DNA of 64,000 bases from Camellia lanceoleosa. Taxonomy: Eukaryota > Streptophyta > Magnoliopsida > Ericales > Theaceae. Position numbers and translations under genes: made by a program. The stretch's first letter is position 1; each line of letters opens with the position of its first letter. The notes under the pieces were generated by a model. That model saw nothing but the letters and a program-made list of their open reading frames with translations. It made no database searches and was not told where the DNA came from. Location of the stretch: NCBI GenBank assembly GCA_025200525.1, contig CM045761.1, positions 206,729,870-206,793,869 on the forward strand, given 5' to 3'. Shown one piece after another: positions 55,378-64,000 of this stretch.

Positions 55378-58300
55378 TTTAGTTGAAGAAGCAAATGAAA
55401 TTGGGGATGACGAAGATGCAGAATATGAGGGCGATCAGTATGATGGTGATGAATTCACCAAAGAAAAAGGAGAACAAGTCAACTGTGTAGTTCAAAGGGT
55501 TCTATTTGCACCAAAAACTGAGGACCTCAGTCAACGTCACAATATTTTTCACTCTTGTTGTACCATAAATCAAAAGGTGTGTGACCTTATTGTGGACAGT
55601 GGAAGCTGTGAAAATTTTGTGGCTAGACAATTGGTAGCGCACCTGAAGTTGTCTCCTGAACAACACTCATTTCCCTAAAGTATAGACTAGATCAGAAAAG
55701 GACCTACTATCAAGATAACTGAAGTAAGGTACCTATTTCTATTGGCAAACATTATAAATCTGATGTATTATGTGATGTGGTTGATATGGATGCTAGTCAT
55801 GTATTACTTGGCAAATCTTGGCAATTTGATGCGGGTGTTACATTTAGAAGGCGATACAACGCTTAGGTGTTCAATTAGGGGTCTCATAAAATTGCTGAGT
55901 CCCTTAAAGCAACACACAGTGCCTCTGAAAGTCAAAGCGAAGTCTTTCCTCACTATAACCAGTTCAAAGGCCGAGTTCGTGGCAGATGCGAAAATTTTGC
56001 AAGAGGTATATGCTATGGTTGTGACAACAATGGTACCTGTGGCCAAGGAGAACACAGCCACACCAATCCCTCAGAAAATTCAACCATTGTTGGAGGAATT
56101 CCGGGAGCTTACTGCTGATGAGTTGCCGGATGCACTTCCACCCATGAGGGACATTCAGCATCAGATTGATTTCATACCAGGAGCAAGTCTACCAAACCTA
56201 CCACACTACAAAATGAGTCCAAAAGAGAGTGAGATCCTATGGGAGAAAGTCAAAGAATTGCTGCGAAAGGGACTTGTTTGTGAAAGCCTAATTCCATGTG
56301 CTGTTCCAGCATTATTAACGCCAAAGAAAGATGGAAGTTAGCAAATGTGTGTAGACAGCAGAGCCATTAATAAGATTACCATCAAGTACAGATTTCCCAT
56401 TCCCCGACTAGATATGTTGGACATGCTAGAAGGATCAGAGTGGTTTTCAAAGATCGCTCTGTGAAGTGGGTATCATCAAATTCGAATCCGTCCTGGGGAT
56501 GAATGGAAAACAACATTCAAGACTAAGGATGGTTTGTATGAATGGTTGGTCATGCCATTCAGCCTTTCCAATGCTCCCAGCACCTTTATGCAAGTTATGC
56601 ATCAGGTATTACGACCTTTTACTAGGAAATTTGTCTTCTTTTATTTTGATGACATCTTAATCTACAGTAAATCAAAGAAGGACCACATAGCCCATTTACG
56701 GGAGGTGTTGACAGCGTTGGAGGTAAGCAAGTTGTGCGTTAACCTTAAGAAGTGTAGTTTCCTCACAAGTAGCTTGATATTCTTGGGTTATGTGGTTAGT
56801 TTAGATGGCATTCATGTGGATCAAGAGAAGGTTCGCACCATCCAAGAGTGGCCAACACCCAAGACTGTTACTGACGTTCGGAGTTTCCATGGGTTGGCTA
56901 CGTTTTATAGGCGTTTCATTCGAAGTTTCAGCACCATTGTGACACCAATCACAAAGTGCATGAAGAAAGGAAAATTCATGTGGGGTGATGATGCGGAAAA
57001 GAGCTTCTTGTTAATCAAAGAAAAGTTGTGCACTGGACCAATACTGGCTTTACCCAATTTTGATAAGATCTTTGAGGAAAAGTGTGATGCTAGTGGTGTG
57101 GGCATCAGGGCTGTCCTATCTCAAGAACATAAGGCCTTTTTCAGCAAAAAAAATTAAGTGAAGCTCGGCAAAAGTGGAGCACTTATGACCAAGAATTTTA
57201 TGCAGTGGTTCGAGCTTTGAAGCATTGGGAACATTACTTGATACAAAGAGAGTTTGTGTTGTATACTGATCATCAAGCCTTAAAGTTTATCAACAGCCAA
57301 AAGCACCTCGATAACATGCATGTAAGATGGTCTACTTTCCTTCAGAAGTTTCCTTTTACTATTCGCCACAAATCAGGGGTTCTGAATCAAGTCGCAAATG
57401 CCTTGAGTCGACTGGCTAGTTTATTTGTCATGTTGACACATGAGATTGTGGGTTTGGAGTTCCTGAAAGACCTTTATCCAGATGATGATGACTTCAAGGA
57501 GATATGGGCAAAGTGTATTCAAAGGCAACCAATCACTGATTTCCACATCACTAATGCCTATCTATTTCGAGGAAATCGCTTGTGCATTCCCCGTACCTCT
57601 TTGCGAGAGAAACTAATTCGGGATCTCCATGGTAGTGGCTTAAGTGGACATTTGGGCAGGGACAAGACTATTGCAATTATGGAAGAATGATATTTCTGGC
57701 CTCAGTTGAAGTGAGATGTTGGCAATTTTGTGAGGAAGTGCTACATTTGTCAAGTATCTAAAGGGCAATCTCAGAATACTGGCCTTTATATGCCTCTACC
57801 TATTCTTGTCGATGGACTTTGTGTTGGGACTCCCTCATACCCAACGTGGAGTTGATTCTGTGTTCATTGTGGTTGACAGGTTTTCAAAGATGGCACATTT
57901 TCTTCCTTGTCGAAAGACTTCAAATGCTTCTCACGTGGCTCGATTATTCATTCGAGAAGTAGTTTGTTTGCATGGAGTCCCTTAATCCATTACCTCAGAT
58001 CGTGATGTCAAGTTCCTTAGCCACTTCTGGGCGCCTTTGTAGAAGATATTTAACATAGCCTTGAATCGTAGTTCAACTGCACATCCTTAAATAGATGGTC
58101 AAACAGAGGTGACTAATAAGACTCTGGGCAATTTGGTTCACAGCATTTGTGGAGACAAACCAAAGCAGTAGGATCTTGCTTTGCCTCAAGCAGAATTTGC
58201 ATATAATAGCGTAGTTCACAGTGTCACAGGAAAGTCACCCACCATTCTCTCTGGTGTATGTCAGACCTCCAAAACATGCAGTTGATTTGCTCGGTTTGCC

Positions 58301-58720
58301 TCGGGGTTTAGGAGTGAGTACTGCCACCGAAACCATGGCCAAACAAGCCCAAGCAGTCCAAAAAGAAGTACGACAGAAGCTGGAGGAAACAAATACAAAA
58401 ATATAAGGCAGCCCTAGGCAACCATCAATGCTCCAAACTATTCAAGGAAGGAGATTCAGTATGGCGTTTTTGCGCAAAGACAGATTTCCAATAGGCACAT
58501 ACAACAAATTGAAGCCTCGCAAGTATGATCCATATAGGGTGTTGAAGAAAATCAATGACAATGCTTATGTGATTGAGCTACCAGACGACATAAAGATTTC
58601 CAAGACTTTTAATGTAGCTGATTTATATGAGTATCATGCTGAAGAACCCCTCTATCCAGAATCAAACTCGAGGTCGAGTTCTCTCCAAGAAGAAGGGACT
58701 TGGCATATATTAATGCACCA
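55378..58720 (+). pseudogene. pol: Pol of element D
   Basis: Protease loop [14 protein letters not shown] near 55590. RT includes [20 protein letters not shown] and the catalytic YFDDILIYS near 56642. RNase H includes [15 protein letters not shown] (57086 on) and [20 protein letters not shown] (57259 on). Integrase has the His-His-Cys-Cys finger ([12 protein letters not shown]..., CYICQ; 57628-57760), then [15 protein letters not shown] and ITSDRDVKFL of the DDE core. The C-terminal part ends [20 protein letters not shown]. No clear chromodomain is seen. Many stops (for example 56339, 56461, 57155, 57688) separate the frames. Confidence 0.75.
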
Positions 58721-59751
58721 ATAATGCTACGATGACCACATATATGTATCAAAAGATGTTTTCCATGTGGTAGCACCGTATTGATTTAATGGGTTCCACC
58801 ACTCATATCCGTTACCAATGCAGCAGTAATACATCACATGGTAAACAAAATATAGTAAGAAAATGGAGTCATCATTGTGACATGGTATTAGTAGAATCCA
58901 ACCCCAAAAAGTGACTTGCGAAGTGGGGGTGCCCTCACACTTGTACACTACACATCCCCTTTGTATTTGGGCGATGTGGAACTTTGTTTCACAATCTCTG
59001 TCACACCTAGCATGTAGGGCTTGAGACACGCACCCTACCCAACTCAACCCCAAAAGTCAACTCTCTTACCATCTAACATGGCCTTGGGTAAAACTCAACC
59101 CCAAAAGTTTTGTAAAGTGAGAGTACTCTCACGCTTATACATTACACATCTCCTTTGTTGATGTAGAACAAATAGTCAAAGACTTCTTGGAACAATTAGA
59201 CCGACAAAAGGCAAGAAAGAAACCAAATTTAGAGCAATAGCGAAACTTTTGGGACAAGCTCGGAATTGTCTCAAATTTGGTAGTTTGATTGGAAACGATG
59301 TTTTAAATTGAAGTCATTGCCATCCCCGGTGATGATGAGCGGTGGATTTTAGCCAAATTCCTTCGTTTAGGCCATCAAATTAGCGATTTTGCCGTTTTAG
59401 GAAAGTTTCGTTTTGGGAATAACTTTATTTTGAGAAGTCCGTTTTTAGCGCCGTCTATTTTGATGCACTTCTATTGTTTTCTAGTATGCAGATTTGGGCT
59501 TAACTCATATTTTCTATTTTTGATAATTTTCTATTTATTTTCGTGTCTAGCAAGGAATTATCCTAATTCCTTGTTTCCTTATTTAATTAGGGTTCAGTTT
59601 ATTATAAATACGCATATATGCCTTGGGGCAAATCATCTTTGATACAATATAATTTAGTTCTTGAAAAAAAAAATTATTCCTTGTGGATTCAAGGATTTTG
59701 TTCGTCGGCTAGAACGATATCTAGCCTCGTGTGATTTATTCTGCTGCGTCA
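58696..59751 (+). repeat. 3' LTR of element D
   Basis: 1,056 bp, aligned with 53160-54199 throughout; it includes TATAAATACG near 59603 and ends CTGCTGCGTCA. Differences are scattered substitutions and a short extra TTTTGATGCACTT near 59459. Confidence 0.75.
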
Positions 59752-59756
59752 TTTGT

Positions 59757-60115
59757 ACTATGAAGACATGTATTTTTGGTGTTTGGTATTCTATACTTGG
59801 GTTAAGGGTACACTTTAATATTTTTGTCATCTTTTAGTTGTCAGGGTTCTTCTATTTTTTTATTTTTTATTTTGGATAAATAGGGTTCTTCTTCTATTTA
59901 ATTTGTATTAAGCACACACAATGGTGAAACCATAAATTGTCTAGGGAGGGAGGGGACAAGGTTTGTGCATAAAAAACAAATAAATCTTACAAGTCATATT
60001 TTTCATTATTTTGTAAAGTTTTAAATTATTAATTAGATATCAGTATATAATTGATTAGAACACCGTCATAAGCCATTTTGTTGGTTAATATAATCTAGTA
60101 AATATAATGTATATA
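59757..60115. other. AT-rich spacer
   Basis: No gene or element recognised. Confidence 0.6.
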
Positions 60116-60379
60116 CCCCCTCCGTCCCATTTTGTTGGTCCACTATTCCATTTTGGGATGTCCTAAAATGATAGTCCCATTTGAAAAGTCAAAGTAAAAA
60201 ACAATTTAATTTCCAAAACTACATAAATATACATTCTAAAATTTACTGGAAAAATATAAGAACAAATAGGGGCATATTACTAGAAAAATATTTTAAAATT
60301 TAAATGTAAGTGTAATGATTGCATGCCCCTTAAAAAGTTGGAATTTCCAAAAGGAACCAACAAATTGGGACTGAGGGAG
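60116..60379. mobile_element. Stowaway-like MITE, 264 bp
   Basis: Termini CCCCCTCCGTCCCATTTTGT and, reversed, CTCCCTCAGTCCCAATTTGT with TA duplications (60114-60115, 60380-60381), the Tc1/mariner Stowaway signature. No coding capacity. Confidence 0.85.
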
Positions 60380-60734
60380 TATATCCATTTTACTTTAAAA
60401 TAAAAAAACCAAAAAAAAAGTGACATGCACCTTTTGTATAAATAATATCAACTCAATGAAATTGATGCTATTAAATAGATGTAGATCATCTCCTTATACA
60501 TTGTGAAATATTAATAAAATAGAGAGTTGGTAAAGTGATTTTCACAAAATCAGGGGTCATACTATTATAAATTTTATAAATACTCACAAAATATAGAGGT
60601 AAAGTTGATTAAGGGTCAATGCAACTCTTTGTCTCTCTCTCTAATCTCAAATGGTGATTTCAAGTTTCTTGTTACTATTTCTTATTTCATTTATATCATG
60701 TTTTCTACTTATTATTGCACCATGTTAGAAGAAA

Positions 60735-61090
60735 AGTTACATGCAATTAGTATAAGTTGAATGGAGACAACTATTTCTATTGGTCCAGTCCAATTGAAAA
60801 AAATTTCTTAGTAGAGGGAGATGGGGTTCCGTACTAGGCTCCACAGTTCAACTCACTAAGGGATATCAAGAATTGGTTCCTTGATACATGGGAGATGAAA
60901 AATGCACAAGTACTTACTTGTCTGCACAACTCAGTGGAACCAAATATTGGTATGAATTTTCAAAAAGGTGTGGGATTATTTGAGGGTCATATATCTTGAA
61001 TCTAACTTCGCAAAACAATATGAGCTAGAGACGTTCATTAAGAGTGCCACACAAAAAGACAATTCTATTCAAGAGTTCCTAAAAAGCACG
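60735..61090 (+). pseudogene. Ty1/copia gag fragment
   Basis: Frames give GDNYFYWSSPIEKNFLVEG, NSLRDIKNWFLDTWEMKNAQ and VWDYLRVIYLESNFAKQYE..., matching the copia gag (UBN2-type) domain that begins LNG.NY..W. Interrupted by stops near 60830 and frame changes, and cut off after FIKSATQKDNSIQEFL, where unrelated A-rich sequence follows. Confidence 0.6.
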
Positions 61091-61400
61091 GACATAGAAA
61101 CAAATGCAAACACAAGACACAATGATTTCAAAAAAATGGGGACACAACAACAATAATTTTTTAATAGTTATTTTCATTTACTATATAGATTAATATTGCA
61201 TTCATAAACAACCAAAATTATCAAAAACTAACACTAATTCAATATAATAATAATAATAATATCACTATTAAGTTAACTCTCATCGTTTGTGTCTTTTTTA
61301 TTAATGATCTATTAATTATTTAAATCTGATAAAAAAGTAAGAAACATTCAACGTTTAACATCCATCAAAAGTACTAAATAAGAGAGAAAAAACTAGTTGG
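61091..61400. other. AT-rich sequence
   Basis: A-rich with an (AAT)n-like stretch (61245-61262). No gene recognised. Confidence 0.5.
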
Positions 61401-61404
61401 CTCG

Positions 61405-61975
61405 CAGGAGCGACTCTAAAGCCAAGGGAAGGTGTTCAATTGAACACCCTGTAAAAAAAATATTATTATTATATATATGTAATTCAGTCCAAAGCTTTAT
61501 GTTGAACACCCTAATCCACTGGCTGAACACCCACCAAGCCCACTTTCTAAAACACCCAACCCACCCCATAACCTTTTAAACAATATATATGCTTTATGAA
61601 GTGAACACACAGCATGTTTTGGAGCTTTGCTTCCTCAGCCTGTGCAAAGTACCTTCCCAACAAGTATACCACTTAACCAATTAACAACTTATTTTATTAC
61701 TTATTGTACAAATCAACCATAGAGAAATCAGACTCAACAAGAAGAAAAAAAATCTCATTTTATCATGCTAGTGATAAAAACAAAATAAATTTATGTAAAT
61801 TTTTGTATGTACATTTTATTCTTTGAAATAATGATGTCAATATATTAGAATTTCATTTTATTTATTTATTTGTGTGATTTGAAAAGTTTAAAAAATTAAA
61901 TTTTTGAATGCCTACCCTGAAAAAAATTCCTTAAGTACTCACTATGAGCACCCTGAAAAAAATTCCTGGAGTCGC
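61405..61975. mobile_element. Degraded TIR element (hAT-like remnant)
   Basis: GCGACTCTAAAGCC near the left and GGAGTCGCC near the right are inverted relatives. In between, repeated (T)GAACACCC and GCACCCTGAAAAAAATTCC words occur. The same words border zinc-finger (TTF) hAT elements in plant genomes. No transposase and no clear target duplication. Confidence 0.4.
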
Positions 61976-62224
61976 CATTGTTGGCATGTCCTCAGAAAAC
62001 AAATTAATTAAATGAAGTCTGGCACCCCTACGACACTGTTTTGAAGTGATGGTGCTTCATAGAAGAGCTCTATAGTGAGATGACCTCTTATTGGGATTAG
62101 TTAGCTCTCATGGAACTACTTGATTTGCAGTTATTGCATATTTATATACAATATAAAAGAGACAAAGGTTAGCACAGTTTCTTGTGTTTAAAGATCAATT
62201 TAAGCCTCTTCGTGATGCTATTCT

Positions 62225-62280
62225 CCATATATATATATATATATATATTTTTGGGGGGGAGGGGGGAGGGGGGGAGGGAT
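62225..62280. repeat. (TA)n followed by G-rich tract
   Basis: A TATATA run passes into a G/A-rich tract of about 30 bases; microsatellite-like. Confidence 0.85.
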
Positions 62281-62690
62281 AAATAAGCAAACTTTATTGA
62301 GAAAACACCAAGGCGATGCAACAAATACAAAAACCAGCTCTATGTTGGCAAAACGAAAAGAAACAGCCAAAACACAACAAACTAATCAAATTGTCTACGA
62401 AATCTACAAAGGACGGCACATCCAGATCTACTAAAACTGTAATCCAACTATGCAACACAGTAAGCAAATGTCGTTCCAACCATAAAACCGAACGCACCTC
62501 ACCCACAAAAGTACGCCTATTAGGCTCCAACCAAATCAACCACATCAAGCAATGACCAGCAAGCATCCATGCCTTCCATCACCTCTTCCCCACCCTTCCC
62601 CCAACCTAGCTCTGTAGCACCTCCACCACCGATCTCGGCTAAACCCAAACCAACCCAAAAATAAAAACAATAAACATCCAAGGTTATCCT
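62281..62690. other. Unidentified sequence, possibly a LINE-end fragment
   Basis: On the minus strand an open frame (62566-62294) contains WLIWLEPNRRTFVGE, similar in wording to the tail of plant LINE reverse transcriptase proteins (WLIW.ERN.R.FE). The match is too short for a firm call. Confidence 0.3.
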
Positions 62691-64000
62691 CCATTGTCCC
62701 TCTTTGCCATCAATTGATGTAGTTCGAGTACTGATTGTTGAAAAAACTCTTTTGAAAGGTGCTCAAAGTTCATGTCCTTCACAAATAATGTTTGCTACTT
62801 CCTCTACTTCGCCTTCATTATCGCTTACTCCAACACCTCACCTTGTTAAGGTTACGGGAAAGACAAAGACCCTTGTTGCCTTGGACCAGCGAGTTTCTAT
62901 CGTCAAAAAAATCAATGGAAGAGTGTGTGCCCTAGACTAACACATCAGAAAGGACATACCTCCTCTTAGCTTTCCTCGTGACCATCATTTCAGTCCTCTA
63001 GTTCAACCAAATGCTCTCATTCTCCGGCAGCACTAGACGCACCCACTTCCAACAAATTCTCATTTTCCATGGTGCAGTTTATGCTCAAACAGTTAACTCA
63101 GTTACAACCTATACTAGCATCCTCATCTATGACTCAGCCACATGCTTCTGCTATGGCTACACATAATCAGGCTAGCAAGGTTCTTATATCACACATCTCT
63201 CCCACCAATTAGATATTTGATTCTTGTTCTTCACACCGTATGGCGCCTAGTGTGTCCATTCGTAGTAATTACTCTACTCCTATCATGATTTGTACTACAA
63301 AGATTTCCTTATGAATGTTGTTTCCATTGGTTCAATTCTTCCATCTTTTTCTTCATTGTCTGTACCTGATGTTTTTCTATGTCCCACAGTTATCCATTAG
63401 TTTATTATCTATTAGTCAACTTTTTGATTCGGGCTTTGATGCTCTTTTTTCTTCTTATGATTGTGCCGTTCAGGACCGCAAGTCCCAAAAGGTTATTGGG
63501 ATCGGGGCCATAGAACTAATAACTTATGCATATTGGAAAGCTTGAGCATTCCTGTGAAGTCCTCTTCCCATAGCATCATCTTTCTTTTTCCTAGACAAGA
63601 ATTCGAATCAATTCTATCTTTGCCATTCTAGATTAGGTTATTTGTCAAGTGAGCATTTTGAATGTTTAATTCAATCTAATGCTTCGGATAAAGTGTTTTT
63701 TTAGTAACATTTCTTAGTGCAATGATTGTAGACCTGGAAAATTGTTTTACCTTTGAACAAGTCATTTTGTTTCTATTTCACCTTTTTCTATCATGTGGGA
63801 CGACCTTCCCTTGTCACTAATAAAGGTGGGTCGTTGTACTATGCTTTTTTCATTGATAATTATGGTCGATTTTGTAGGGAATATCTGATATCACATAAGT
63901 CTGATTTCTTTTATATCTATCATACTTATCATTCAATGGTTAAAAACTTTGTTTCTCCACCAATGTAAAGATTATTAGAGGGTGGTGAATATTTTCTCAC
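62691..64000 (+). pseudogene. Ty1/copia protease-integrase fragment, runs off the right edge
   Basis: Broken frames show the protease loop IFDSCSSHRMAPSVSIRSNY (from 63212; DSG replaced by DSC), then FYVPQLSISLLSISQLFDSG, an integrase linker, and the start of the integrase core GRPSLVTNKGGSLYYAFFID, NYGRFCREYLISHKSDFF. These are in copia order (protease, integrase before RT). Stops and frameshifts are frequent. The RT would lie beyond 64000. Not clearly connected to the gag fragment at 60735. Confidence 0.7.

Larger units (their letters stand above)
53160..59751 (+). mobile_element. Element D: degenerate full-length Ty3/gypsy retrotransposon
   Basis: Two LTRs of about 1.04 kb (53160-54199, 58696-59751) share sequence throughout. 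TTTGT flanks both sides (53155-53159, 59752-59756). A tRNA-iMet-type PBS TGGTATCAGAGC follows at 54202. Interior order is gag, protease, RT, RNase H, integrase, as in Ty3/gypsy. The purine run AGAAGAAGG before the 3' LTR is the PPT. Every domain has stops or frameshifts, so the copy is dead. LTR borders are uncertain by a few bases because the usual 5' TG is not clear. Confidence 0.8.

Noticed and set aside
58428..58724. Chromodomain at the end of element D pol
   Set aside because: The post-integrase part ([11 protein letters not shown]) is present but no chromodomain aromatic cage pattern is recognisable before the 3' LTR, so D is left as Ty3/gypsy without lineage.
61091..61160. Continuation of the copia gag frame past FIKSATQKDNSIQEFL
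   Set aside because: The residues after QEFL (Asn/Thr/Lys-rich) come from A-rich unrelated sequence, not from gag.
1..64000. tRNA, rRNA or other structured RNA genes
   Set aside because: No A/B-box pair with a cloverleaf and no rRNA sequence was noticed by eye. The tRNA-like words found are retrotransposon primer-binding sites.

Overview
The window is plant nuclear DNA, most likely from a eudicot. It has spliced genes with GT-AG introns, plant DNA transposons (hAT, PIF/Harbinger-like, Stowaway-like), a Helitron, Ty3/gypsy and Ty1/copia retrotransposons, and one ordinary host gene, a dnaJ10-type chaperone. No species can be named from sequence alone. Almost everything is repetitive and nested. 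All family calls come from reading motifs; no search was run.

Positions 1-28797 are a nest of large Tat/Ogre-type Ty3/gypsy elements. A left-truncated LTR (L1, about 121-3465) abuts the internal remnant of element A (3466-6271). A's 3' LTR (A2) starts at 6272 and is split by a complete younger element B (8008-27237), which is flanked by the near-matching 5-bp duplication GTAAG/GTGAG. B has 4.0-4.2 kb LTRs, a PBS close to the Ogre tRNA-Arg type, a shortened gag, only edge remnants of pol, and, on the opposite strand, a six-exon plant mobile domain (PMD) gene with its own TATA box. Between that gene and the PPT lie arrays of tandem repeats. A keeps the first exon and promoter of a related antisense gene and a different (80-bp) tandem array. 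Clusters of short palindromic GC-rich words occur in the LTR U3, in the mid LTR and upstream of the antisense gene. In A and B their spelling is element-specific.

Positions 28799-32684 hold a second Tat-lineage element (C) on the minus strand: 5' LTR, PBS, gag, protease and half of RT, broken at the catalytic YVDD. Then come a Harbinger-like MITE (33063-33496) and a non-autonomous Helitron (34403-42672) with correct 5' TC and 3' hairpin-CTAG ends at an A/T target. The Helitron carries same-strand exon fragments of adenine phosphoribosyltransferase, an FtsH protease and a lipoxygenase, plus unidentified exons. A hAT MITE is nested near its 3' end.

Positions 44613-52519 are the last four exons of the dnaJ10-like gene (minus strand). 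Its 7.2-kb last intron contains a 4,981-bp hAT transposon (45684-50664) with a broken transposase. Inside that hAT, on the minus strand, is a captured last exon of a PMD-type gene. No J-domain exons are visible upstream. A degenerate Ty3/gypsy element (D, 53160-59751) begins about 640 bp upstream of the first visible exon.

Positions 59757-64000 are AT-rich sequence with a Stowaway-like MITE, a copia gag fragment, a degraded TIR element and a copia protease/integrase fragment that runs off the right edge.
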